In this document: one piece after another, positions 8,007 to 15,974 of the stretch
Numbering within the stretch: position 1 is the stretch's first letter
Layout: each line of letters opens with the position of its first letter
Source: Gemmatimonadota bacterium
GTDB lineage: Bacteria; Gemmatimonadota; Gemmatimonadetes; Longimicrobiales; Gaopeijiaceae
Assembly (NCBI GenBank): GCA_022560615.1
Contig: JADFSR010000009.1
Location: forward strand, 38,733 to 102,732
DNA length: 64,000 nt
Reading direction: 5' to 3'
Translations under genes and position numbers: made by a program
Notes under the pieces: generated by a model
What the model saw: only the letters and a program-made list of their open reading frames with translations
Database searches by the model: none
What the model was told of the DNA's origin: nothing

Positions 8007-10960
8007 GTGGGACTCCGTGATGTCCCACCCCCCGGTGACGTGACCGGCTCATCGCCCGCGTCGGCTCGACCGGCATCGAGATCATTCCAGTTCAAGATCG
8101 CGTTGAATCCCAGGAAGAAGGTTCCTTGGGTCTGCCAGCGCCAGAACGGCCGGATCGAGAACATCACCACGTGGCCGTCGCCGACCGGGGCGTCGATCAC
8201 CTGCGCCGTGCCGGCCAGCGCTTCTCCGCCCCGGAGCGTGCCTGAGAGCAGAATCTGATCCGCGTCCCGTGGAAAGCGCATGATCACTCGTGGTGCGTTG
8301 CCGCTGCTGCCGCCACCAAATCCGCCACGACCGAAAGCGAATCCTCCGCGACCACCACGACCACCACGACCGCCGCCGCTGCCCCGCAGCCCTGCCGTCT
8401 CGTCGGGGTTGTCGTAGTCGGATAGCGTCGGCCGCCTCGCCATCGGCGTGGTGTTCTGCCAGTCACCGCCGCCACGGCCGAAGCCTCGGCCCCCTCGGCC
8501 GCCGCCCGTGGAAAGCACGAGGTCGTTCTTGAAGTACACCGGCAGTTGGTCACCTTCGTAGCCATAGGCGATCGGGCTCGTCTTGTCTGCGATGATGCCT
8601 CGGTGGATTGAACCAGGAGCTGTCAGTCCACTGGGGCTCTCGACGTTCACACCGGTCGTCACGCCGTACTCCGGCATGATCGACGAGGTCGAGCCCTCGA
8701 CGAGCAGCAGACCCCCCTCGCGCACGAAGTTGGCGAGCTCGACCAGACCTTCCAACCCCATGCCGCCCCGGATGTCGTCGCTCTCGTCGATGCCGCCCAG
8801 GTTGGGTGTCTGCTCGCTCTTCCGGTACGGAAGCGGGAGATCGCCCGTCATGGCGAAGCCATTCACGTGGGACTGTGCGTTGCCGCCGACGTGTGGGTAG
8901 ATGATGACATCGTACCGTGCACGTAGGTTGCCCTCCGCGACGAGCTTGTCGGCGAAGTAGTCGTACGGCACGCCGTAGTGGTCGAGTGCGCCGCGTACCC
9001 AGCCCTCGTCCTGCGTGCGACGCCAAGCGTGTAGGAAAGCGATACGCGGAACATCCAGTTCGTGCGTCGCGACGTCCGGCATGTCGCTCGTACCGTGGCC
9101 TTGGAGGCCCAGCTCCGCGAGGCTCGCCTCGAGCACGGCGCGGTTCGCGTCAGGGATGATGAACGTGCCCGCGCTGAAGGTGCGGCCGTCCATCTCGAAC
9201 TCCTCTTCGGCCGCGAGCATGCGTACATCGGTGTGCCGATAGCGGAACGCCATGAGGTTGTTGTCCGTCGTGTGGTCCACCACCACCGTGCTGCCGCCAC
9301 CCGAGATCCCGCCCGGAGCGCGCGCCGCTGAGGTGAGCAGCGTCATGTCCTTTTCCAGGACCTCTGGGTCCTCGATCTCGACGATCTCGACGTTGCGCAT
9401 GAGCTGGAAGGTCCAGCCCGTATCGTCGTACGGGCGTGGGTTGTCGAGCGAGAACTGCTGCAAGGAGAGGTACATGTCGGCCAGCGTACGGAACGGCTGG
9501 TCCGCACGGATCAAGTAGTCACCGGCTTGGACCTCGACACCGCCCGCTTCGAACGAGTCGTCCGCGCGGTGGATCTCGAGGCCCTGCCGCATGAGCTCGT
9601 TCACGGCGTCCACCGCATCGGAGGCCCTGCGCTGGCCGGATGGGATGACCCAGGCGTTGATCGGTCCGTCGACGCCCTTTCTTATAGAGCGCTTGTTCTT
9701 CAGCCAGTAGTTGTCGAGGAACATCTCGCGGTGATCCGCAGTGTATTTGAGTGAGAACAGAACGGCTGATTGCTGGATGTTGGTGTTGTTCCTGGGGCCC
9801 CACTCGATGGTCGGAAGTGGGGGGTTCGGCCGGAACCACTCGCGACTCGTCGTGGTGCTGCCTACGGTGAGCGTACGATTCTGCGGCCCATAGCTCGCGA
9901 CTTCATAGAAGCGCCCGATCGCGTTGTGGCTATGCGCGATGGAGAACATGTAGTTCGGCGTCCAGCCGTCGTAGAAGCTGTACGTCCAAACGCCGGGCAC
10001 GTCGCGCTTGGTCATCTCGAGCACGTCGTTTTCGGCAAGAATCCACCACTCCGTGATCGTGATCGCGTCGAGGGCCTCGTTGTAGGGCCCGGTGCCGGTC
10101 GACGTGTAGAGGTAATTCTGCGCCTCGTGCAGGTCGTGCATGATGGTCGGCGCCCACTCGAGCTGGACCGCGGTCACGTTCTTCGTGAGCGCGAGCATCT
10201 GGCCCATCGCGTCGCGGTTGTTGTCGTGCGCGACGTACTTGCCCCAGTACATGAGCGGGAGTCGGGCCTCGCCTTCCGGTCGATCCTTGTTGAAGTAGTA
10301 CGTATCGACCTGCTTCTCGCGGCCGTCCACCTCGATGACCGGAGTGATGAAGGTGACGATGTTGTCGCGGATCCCTTGGATGAACTCCGTGTCCTCGACG
10401 ACCAGGCGGTACGCGAGCTCCTGCAGCATCTCGGGTCCGCCGTTTTCCGTGGAGTGCATGCCGGACGTCAGCCAATAGATGGGTTTGGCGACGTCCTTGA
10501 TGAGTTGCTGGGCTCGCTCCTCCGAAGTTGCGCGCGGGTCCGTGAGTTCCTGCAGGTATCCCTTGTACAGGTCCAGGTTCGCGATCGTCTCTTCATCGGC
10601 GATCGCCATGAGGATCATTTCCCGACCCTCCTCGGTCTGTCCGATCGACCATACGGTCGCGCGAGGCGACGCGTCCGCGATCGCGCGTAGGTAGCGATGG
10701 ATGTCGCCGGCGTATGTGAGCTCGTCTGGAGTCCCGACGATCCTACCGTGGAAGTCGAGCGGTGTGGGGACCGTCTCCGAGGCCGGCAGGTGGTCGACCA
10801 GCTCGGTGAGAATGCGGTCGTCTTGTGTGTGCTCGAGAATGAGTCGCGTGTACTCCTCATCGATGGCCTGATCGCCGCTTGACTGTGCGACCGCGACGGT
10901 CGGAGTCAGGACCAACAGACCGAGCATTGTCCAACCCAGACGACGGATCGTGCGCGACAT
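8003..10960 (-). CDS. Secreted M14-family zinc carboxypeptidase-like protein with RGG tracts
   Basis: A 985-residue exported metallopeptidase homologue. After the signal peptide (MSRTIRRLGWTMLGLLVLTP, ending VAVAQ) the M14 domain carries the HxxE zinc motif in SGMHSTENGG (His169, Glu172) and a further candidate ligand in MHDLHEAQ (His275/278). Residues ~600-830 read like the glutamine-amidotransferase-like beta/alpha module found C-terminal to M14 domains in related proteins (YDVIIYPHVGG). Two Arg/Gly-rich tracts occur at residues ~817-834 and ~860-888. It is the first gene of a two-gene unit with the BNR propeller (4-bp overlap), suggesting a shared role in extracellular protein or peptidoglycan-peptide processing. 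Whether the substrate is a protein or a cell-wall peptide cannot be judged. Confidence 0.85.
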   Translation of the reverse strand: MSRTIRRLGWTMLGLLVLTPTVAVAQSSGDQAIDEEYTRLILEHTQDDRILTELVDHLPASETVPTPLDFHGRIVGTPDELTYAGDIHRYLRAIADASPRATVWSIGQTEEGREMILMAIADEETIANLDLYKGYLQELTDPRATSEERAQQLIKDVAKPIYWLTSGMHSTENGGPEMLQELAYRLVVEDTEFIQGIRDNIVTFITPVIEVDGREKQVDTYYFNKDRPEGEARLPLMYWGKYVAHDNNRDAMGQMLALTKNVTAVQLEWAPTIMHDLHEAQNYLYTSTGTGPYNEALDAITITEWWILAENDVLEMTKRDVPGVWTYSFYDGWTPNYMFSIAHSHNAIGRFYEVASYGPQNRTLTVGSTTTSREWFRPNPPLPTIEWGPRNNTNIQQSAVLFSLKYTADHREMFLDNYWLKNKRSIRKGVDGPINAWVIPSGQRRASDAVDAVNELMRQGLEIHRADDSFEAGGVEVQAGDYLIRADQPFRTLADMYLSLQQFSLDNPRPYDDTGWTFQLMRNVEIVEIEDPEVLEKDMTLLTSAARAPGGISGGGSTVVVDHTTDNNLMAFRYRHTDVRMLAAEEEFEMDGRTFSAGTFIIPDANRAVLEASLAELGLQGHGTSDMPDVATHELDVPRIAFLHAWRRTQDEGWVRGALDHYGVPYDYFADKLVAEGNLRARYDVIIYPHVGGNAQSHVNGFAMTGDLPLPYRKSEQTPNLGGIDESDDIRGGMGLEGLVELANFVREGGLLLVEGSTSSIMPEYGVTTGVNVESPSGLTAPGSIHRGIIADKTSPIAYGYEGDQLPVYFKNDLVLSTGGGRGGRGFGRGGGDWQNTTPMARRPTLSDYDNPDETAGLRGSGGGRGGRGGRGGFAFGRGGFGGGSSGNAPRVIMRFPRDADQILLSGTLRGGEALAGTAQVIDAPVGDGHVVMFSIRPFWRWQTQGTFFLGFNAILNWNDLDAGRADAGDEPVTSPGGGTSRSPT

Positions 10961-11127
10961 GGAACCCCCTGTGCCTCATTGAGATGCGTGGCCGACGGGT
11001 GCCGGCGTACTTGGTGTGTATCGGTGCACTATAAAGGACCCGCAAGGGAGGGGGGGTGCTGCCGTGTAAGCGTAGGCGCTCGGCACTCCCGGTTGACTGC
11101 GATCGAGGTCGCCCAGAGTCTGACGGC

Positions 11128-11805
11128 ATGTCTCACAGTGTCCGCAAGCACCTGCGCGTCGAGGTCGACGCGTACGATGCCGCGATTCGGAGCTTCATTC
11201 CCGGATACGAGGCCATGTTGGACGCTGCCGCCAGCGCGGTAGCGTCGATCCGGCCGGGCCTGGTACTGGACCTCGGGGCCGGCACGGGTGCGCTTTCCCA
11301 GACTTTGCTGAGACAGGAAGGCGTGGGACAGGTCGAGTTGCTCGACGTGGACGCCGAGATGCTCGATCGGGCGAGGGAGCGGCTGCAGCCGTTCGGGTGG
11401 CGTGCCCGTTTTCGTGAGCGGTCCTTCCTGGACCCGCTCCCTTCGTGCGATGCCGTGGCGGCCTCGTTGTCGCTGCACCACATCGCCACGCTCGACGAGA
11501 AGCGTGCGCTCTACGAGCGGATCTTCGGGGCGCTGTGGTGTGGAGGAGTCCTGGTGAACGCGGACGCCACGATGCCGGTGGAGCCCGAGGCGCGGGACGC
11601 GACGTACCGAGCGTGGGCGGACCACATGGTCGCTTCAGGCATCGAGGAGGCCGACGCGTGGCGCCACTTCGATGCGTGGGCCGAGGAGGACACGTACCTC
11701 CCGCTGGAAGACGAGCTCGCGGCCATGGCGGCGGCGGGCTTCGAGGCGGAGTGCACGTGGCGGCACCGGCACATGGCGGTGGTGGTGGGGCGGCGCCCGG
11801 CGTAG
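11128..11805 (+). CDS. Class I SAM-dependent methyltransferase
   Basis: A 225-residue cytosolic methyltransferase. Motif I is VLDLGAGTGALSQTLL (residues ~47-62), the acidic post-I residue is in ELLDVDAEML, and CDAVAASLSLHHI matches motif IV of small-molecule methyltransferases of the Methyltransf_25/UbiE-like group. There is no substrate-specific signature. ATG 11128 was chosen because the extra upstream codons are Arg-rich and lie inside the divergent promoter region shared with the M14 gene at 10960. It converges with the acetamidase gene, 48 bp away. Confidence 0.78.
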   Translation: MSHSVRKHLRVEVDAYDAAIRSFIPGYEAMLDAAASAVASIRPGLVLDLGAGTGALSQTLLRQEGVGQVELLDVDAEMLDRARERLQPFGWRARFRERSFLDPLPSCDAVAASLSLHHIATLDEKRALYERIFGALWCGGVLVNADATMPVEPEARDATYRAWADHMVASGIEEADAWRHFDAWAEEDTYLPLEDELAAMAAAGFEAECTWRHRHMAVVVGRRPA

Positions 11806-11853
11806 GAGCCCGAGGGTGGGAGTGTGCGCCCGAGACGAGCGGCCCACCGGGCA

Positions 11854-12822
11854 CTACCTCGGCAGGTGCTCTTTGGGGAACTTCGCCACAACCGTGTAGA
11901 TGGGGTCGACGATGTTGGCGACGGTGCTCTCGCCGAGCTGCCCGACGAGCATGTACGCGTCCCACTTTCCGAAGCCGTAGTCGTCCACGAGCCACTCGAT
12001 CAGCTCGACGTGCGCGAGACGGAAGGCGTCGATGAGCGGCCGTGCGCTTCCGGCGACCATGATGTGCGTGTCGTCCTCGAAGCGCGGCCACGCGATCGTC
12101 TGGTTCTTGATGAGATCGATGCGCAGTGTGACGTCCATCGACGTCTCGAGGCCGGTGCCGTTCACCTCGCCTTCGCCTTGCCTCGCGTGCCCGTCCCCGA
12201 AGTAGAAATAGGCGCCGTCGTTGAAGATCGGCAGATAGACCGTCGTGCCCTCGCGCACCTCTGGTGCGTCCATGTTGCCGCCGAAGTTGCCGGGCCAAAG
12301 GCCGGTGAACACCTCGCCGTTCGCCGGTGCCACGGAGAGTCGGCCGAGCATCGGCCTCAGCTCGATAGTGATCTGGCTCATCTCCGAGTCGGGGAGATCG
12401 ACCGTGCCGGTCATCGCGTCGGTGTCGATCCTCCACTCGTACCGGCGTGCGTCGATCGGGTCGTTGAGCAAACGCAGCCGACTGTCGGTGGCGAGGCCGC
12501 CGAAGTCGGTGTAGAGCTGTGCGGCCGCCAGGTCGTGGTTCGGGCGTACCCTCAGCACCTCGATCACCAGGACGTCGTTGGTGGTAGCGCCCTCGATGTA
12601 GAACGGGCCGACCTCACCGGGGAAGGCGCCGCCGCCCGGATCGTAATAGGCGCCGTGGTTGGTCCGTGAGATGAGCACGGTGCCCGGCCGAATCGTCGCG
12701 ACCGGTTCGCGTACGGCTACCGTCGCATACCCGACGGTCGGCTCGAAGCGGAGCGTGTCTTGGGCCGCCACTGGAACCGCGAAGTACGCGGCGGCAAGCA
12801 AGAACTTGGCGCGGATACGCAC
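11854..12822 (-). CDS. Secreted acetamidase/formamidase family protein
   Basis: A 322-residue protein of the acetamidase/formamidase (FmdA_AmdA) beta-fold family, normally metal-dependent hydrolases of short amides. Recognisable family segments are TVLISRTNHGAYYDPGGGAF, LRPMLGRLSVAP, GLWPGNFGGNMDAPEVREGT, VYLPIFNDGAYFYFGDGHA and EGEVNGTGLETSMDVTLRID. Unlike cytosolic homologues it starts with a signal peptide (RIRAKFLLAAAYFAVPVAAQ), so it acts outside the cytoplasm. I prefer the GTG start at 12822, which has GGAGG seven bases upstream; an in-frame ATG at 12864 would hide the signal peptide. Physiological substrate unknown. Confidence 0.8.
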   Translation of the reverse strand: MRIRAKFLLAAAYFAVPVAAQDTLRFEPTVGYATVAVREPVATIRPGTVLISRTNHGAYYDPGGGAFPGEVGPFYIEGATTNDVLVIEVLRVRPNHDLAAAQLYTDFGGLATDSRLRLLNDPIDARRYEWRIDTDAMTGTVDLPDSEMSQITIELRPMLGRLSVAPANGEVFTGLWPGNFGGNMDAPEVREGTTVYLPIFNDGAYFYFGDGHARQGEGEVNGTGLETSMDVTLRIDLIKNQTIAWPRFEDDTHIMVAGSARPLIDAFRLAHVELIEWLVDDYGFGKWDAYMLVGQLGESTVANIVDPIYTVVAKFPKEHLPR

Positions 12823-13092
12823 GGTGAAGTCCTCCGAGGTTGAGCGAATCGTCGAGTCGCCCAATGTGAGGACTGGAGGTGAGCGAGGCGAGACTCACGG
12901 CCTTCAGACGTGTCCAAGCTTGAGGAAGAACGTCCGGCATCCTGGCGTACGCGATCGACGGTGGACGCGGTCTGGCCTCTCTCCTGATAACGTTGATGCT
13001 GTTCGCGAGTAGTCTCGCCTATCCGATATCCGCGGTCATGCTGGGAGCGTTCGTACCTGCATGGGGACACGTTCGAGCAGGGGGAGGACACC

Positions 13093-13239
13093 ATGGACCA
13101 CAGCCAGTACGGTCCGCTCAACGAGTTCATCCGAGGGCTCACGGCCACCGACGCGGATTTCATCCTCGAGAACCCCCCGCCGGCTTCGCTGGTCTACGAC
13201 GAGCATGCACGCTCGGTCGTGGAGCTTCCACTTCGCTGA
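13093..13239 (+). CDS. Possible small protein, 48 residues
   Basis: A short frame starting at ATG 13093 with an excellent ribosome binding site (GGGGAGGA a few bases upstream) and codon use like the neighbours. It encodes MDHSQYGPLNEFIRGLTATD followed by an acidic stretch and a C-terminus ending VVELPLR. No homologue is recognised and it has no membrane segment. Its last 46 bases overlap the 3' end of the convergent prepilin gene. It may be genuine, or the 5' end of a gene cut by the rearrangement that also produced the pseudogenes to its right. Confidence 0.4.
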   Translation: MDHSQYGPLNEFIRGLTATDADFILENPPPASLVYDEHARSVVELPLR

Positions 13240-13712
13240 GCCACCGCAATAGCTCCGACGGCGTCGAGATCGTCGTCGTCGTCCGCATCGTACTCGTCGT
13301 CGATCACGTTGCCACCGGAGCACTGCACGCTCCCACGCGCGAGTAACCGGCACATGAACGTATGCGACACTTCCTTGAGGATCACGCCGTCGGACAGACC
13401 CGGCCCGACCGTGACGATCTGGATCTCTTTGTAGTTGCTCGACGACGACGTGATCGTCCAAGTCACCTGGTAGGCGTCGTAGGTGACGGAGCCGTTCGAC
13501 ACATCCCCGAAGTTGGTTGTCCTGATCTCCTCGAGCGCAGATCGCAGTGCGGCGCTCTGATCGATGGCGGTATCGGAGATGCTGGTCTGCGTGTTGAGTT
13601 GCCCCGACAAGAGACCAAGGGCCAGAATCCCCACGGTCAAGATGACGAGGGCGACGAGGATCTCGACCATCGTGAATCCCTGTCGCTTGGTGCTTCTCAG
13701 GGTCTGTATCAT
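13194..13712 (-). CDS. PilV-like type IV prepilin / pseudopilin
   Basis: A 172-residue protein with a canonical class III prepilin leader: MIQTLRSTKRQG before the cleavage point, then FTMVEILVALVILTVGILAL, with the Glu at mature position 5 required for assembly. The body is compatible with PilV/PilX-type minor pilins, with two cysteines (FMCR, VQCSGG) likely to form the C-terminal disulfide loop. Near the end there is an unusual acidic run (DDEYDADDDDDLD). The upstream gene's stop codon overlaps the ribosome binding site (TTAGGAG), showing it was once the second gene of an operon; that upstream gene is now only a remnant. No other pilus gene is in the window, so it may be an orphan. Confidence 0.75.
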   Translation of the reverse strand: MIQTLRSTKRQGFTMVEILVALVILTVGILALGLLSGQLNTQTSISDTAIDQSAALRSALEEIRTTNFGDVSNGSVTYDAYQVTWTITSSSSNYKEIQIVTVGPGLSDGVILKEVSHTFMCRLLARGSVQCSGGNVIDDEYDADDDDDLDAVGAIAVAQRSGSSTTERACSS

Positions 13713-13719
13713 CGAACTC

Positions 13720-13875
13720 CTAATTGATCTGACCCATCGGAAGGATCGTGACGCTTCTGGTCGAGCCTCCCTGAATCAACCCGACGGTAACCGCTGGTTG
13801 TGAAAGAGTTACAATCCGAATCGGCACCCATAAGTCTACGGACCCTGCGGAGACGGTCACACCGAACTCCGTCAG
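13720..13875 (-). pseudogene. 3' remnant of the gene upstream of the prepilin (possibly GspH/FimT-type)
   Basis: An open stretch ending in TAG at 13720-13722, eight bases before the prepilin start, encodes a plausible protein C-terminus: LWVPIRIVTLSQPAVTVGLI and then STRSVTILPMGQIN. The alternating small/hydrophobic pattern and a 'TRSVTI..MGQI' ending resemble C-termini of GspH/FimT pseudopilins, which would fit the operon position, but this is a weak assignment. Upstream the frame meets a TGA and merges into the glycosyltransferase pseudogene, so the 5' part of the gene is missing. The junction lies at about 13.85-13.88 kb. Confidence 0.45.
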
Positions 13876-14677
13876 AAAGGATGCCGATCGTCAGCATGTT
13901 CAACCCAGCGATCCAGATCAAAACAGTCGCAGTCAGCAGCGGTTAGGGATCTCCAAGGATCTTCATGATCAGCAGGTAGACGCCTAGCAGGCATCCAACT
14001 AGCACAAAAAGCATGCCCAACCCACCGAACAGGTGGAGAGGTCGCTGACAACGGCTGATCAGGTACTTCACGATGAGGATGTCCAGGACGACCGTGAAGG
14101 TCCGAAAACTCCCGTAGTTACTGGATTCGGCGCCCGATCCGGGTTCGAGATCGGGACCTCTGCGATCTTCGCTTCCACACCACTCAGGAGCGCCGGAACG
14201 AACCTGTGAAGCTCCCCGTAGAGGTGCACATCGCCGAGCACTTTTTGCCGATGCGCGCGGAAAGTAGTCTCAAAGTCGTGGATCTGAATTCCCGACACCT
14301 TGCATATGATCCAGTTCGCGATCTTCGAGGTTAAATCTGCGGCTCCAGAAGTTGTCTCTGCGCTCGTGCCGCCATCCGGTCACGACGTCGAACCCCTCGT
14401 CGATCTTGTCCAGGAACTGCGGGATCTCCTCCGGAACGTGCTGAAGGTCTCCGTCCATCGAAATGATCACGTCGCCACGCGAGTGATCAAATCCGACCGA
14501 GAGTTCCGCAGCTTGACCGCGCGGATTCATCCTGAGGCAAAGGGCGCGCGTTCTGGAGTCGCGTACGCACAGCTCGACGAGGGCGTCGAAGGTGCCGTCC
14601 CGGCTACCGTCGTTCACGAAAATAATTCCGTAGGTGCGGCCGGTACTCTCGAGGTGACGGTCCAGGGAAGCACGCGC
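13870..14677 (-). pseudogene. Glycosyltransferase family 2 (GtrB/dolichol-phosphate-type) pseudogene
   Basis: Three frames together spell a membrane-anchored GT2. Part one (from 14677) reads LDRHLESTGRTYGIIFVNDG, SRDGTF and IISMDGDLQHVPEEIPQFLD, containing the DGDLQ metal/nucleotide motif. A frameshift near 14320 moves to KIANWIICKVSGIQIHDFET and LYGELHRFVPALLSGVEAKI. A second near 14125 moves to NYGSFRTFTVVLDILIVKYL and the membrane helix LHLFGGLGMLFVLVGCLLGV. An in-frame TAA at 13943-13945 interrupts the gene before the second helix (TATVLIWIAGLNMLTIGIL). The conserved N-terminal strand with the VPxYNE motif is absent: an in-frame TAG lies just upstream and the asparaginase gene ends at 14703. 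The enzyme would have transferred a sugar to polyprenyl phosphate; it cannot be functional now unless the sequence contains errors. Confidence 0.85.
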
Positions 14678-14702
14678 CTAACCGCGGAGTGTCGTGGGAC
14701 GT

Positions 14703-15893
14703 TCAACCCCTCGGTGATCCCCCTAGAAGCCCTTCCAGCGGTTCCTCACGCGCGCCATTCTCGTCACACACCGCGAAGGTCGACTCGCTGGCCCCGTACA
14801 TCGCCACGCCCGCGTAGTCTCCCGCCTTGTTCAGGATGAAGAAGCGCACATCGAAGTTCGGGAGGCCGCGCTCGTTCAACAGACGAGACTCGATGGTGTT
14901 GTCCTTGATGCGCGCAAGCGCGCCCATGCCGGCGTCTTTCGGAGCCATGCCTTGACGCATGAACTCCACGATCAAGAAGGAAGCGCAAGTGAAGAGGTTG
15001 GCCTCCCCGCGGCCGGTCGAGCCCGCCGCGCCCACGTCGTTGTCGACATACTGGCCCGCGCCCAGAATGGGCGAATCCCCCGCACGACCCGGGATCTTCC
15101 ACGAAAGGCCGCTCGTGGTCGTCACACCGCAGATGTCGCCTTCCTGAGAGATCGCCTCCAAGCTCGTCGTACCCCAGAATGAGTCGGGGTCGATGAGGCC
15201 GTCGTCGACCATGGACAGACTGGCCGCCCACGACGCGTCGTGGAAGCGCTGCAGCCGCGCCTCACTTTCAGGGTCGCGCCCGAAGCCACCGCGGCTCGCC
15301 TCCCGGATGCGCTCGTCGGGGTCGAGCCAGTGACTCGGGTCGACGCGGCGGCGCCATTCGAGCCACATGGCGCGGGAGTGCTCGGTGTTGAGGTCGTCCT
15401 CGATGTCGAAGCCGAGCGCGCGCGCGAACTCGCGAGCGCCCTCACCCACGATCAAGTGGTGGTCCGTCAGCTCTGCGACGGCCTTCGCGACCAGCGAGGG
15501 AGTGCGCACGCCTTCGATGCCGGCCACCCCTCCCGCCCACTTCCGCGGGCCGTGCATGAGGCAGGAGTCGAGCTGCACGACCCCGTCGGCGTTGGGGAGC
15601 CCGCCGTACCCGATTCCCGCCTCCTCCGGATCTAGCTCGGGGATGTTCACGCCCGCGACGATCGCGTCGAGCACGTCCTCACCCTCGGTGATTCCTCGAA
15701 ACGCGCGCTCAATGGCGCTCTCGGGCCCCCCGTTCTTGTAGCGGATGCTGCTCACGTCAGCGACCAATAGCGGACCGGCGCGGCGCGTGTGCACGGCTGG
15801 TGCGCGGGCGGGGAGCTCGGAAGTGAGCGCTACGGGGGTAGCAGCAGCGGCGACACCGGCGGCGGTGGTCCTTACGAAGTTACGTCTATCCAT
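14703..15893 (-). CDS. Exported N4-(GlcNAc)-asparaginase / isoaspartyl peptidase family Ntn hydrolase
   Basis: A 396-residue member of the type-2 asparaginase/glycosylasparaginase family, which self-cleaves to expose a catalytic threonine. By spacing to the conserved KIPGRAGDSPILGAGQYVD block (28 residues, as in glycosylasparaginase), the nucleophile is Thr242, the first Thr of WGTTSLEA. GAAGSTGRGE is the second family block. The N-terminus MDRRNFVRTTAAGVAAAATP carries a twin-arginine motif, so a folded protein is probably exported by Tat. I chose ATG 15893 because it places the RR motif at the N-terminus; a GTG at 15935 is possible. Likely role: hydrolysis of glycoasparagine or isoaspartyl peptides outside the cytoplasm. 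It lies 81 bp downstream of the amidase on the same strand. Confidence 0.85.
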   Translation of the reverse strand: MDRRNFVRTTAAGVAAAATPVALTSELPARAPAVHTRRAGPLLVADVSSIRYKNGGPESAIERAFRGITEGEDVLDAIVAGVNIPELDPEEAGIGYGGLPNADGVVQLDSCLMHGPRKWAGGVAGIEGVRTPSLVAKAVAELTDHHLIVGEGAREFARALGFDIEDDLNTEHSRAMWLEWRRRVDPSHWLDPDERIREASRGGFGRDPESEARLQRFHDASWAASLSMVDDGLIDPDSFWGTTSLEAISQEGDICGVTTTSGLSWKIPGRAGDSPILGAGQYVDNDVGAAGSTGRGEANLFTCASFLIVEFMRQGMAPKDAGMGALARIKDNTIESRLLNERGLPNFDVRFFILNKAGDYAGVAMYGASESTFAVCDENGAREEPLEGLLGGSPRG

Positions 15894-15974
15894 GGCTCGA
15901 TTCGGCTCTTCTGGGTTCGAAGGAAGAAGGGACACGATAGTGCGGGACGCATCGGCTAGCCACGGATTGTCCGC

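Noticed and set aside
9770..10690. 306-residue plus-strand open frame
   Set aside because: Antisense shadow of the M14 peptidase; valine/arginine-rich and lacking any motif or ribosome binding site.
15900..15925. GGTTCGAAGG-like sequence reminiscent of a tRNA T-loop
   Set aside because: No acceptor stem, anticodon arm or cloverleaf can be built around it.
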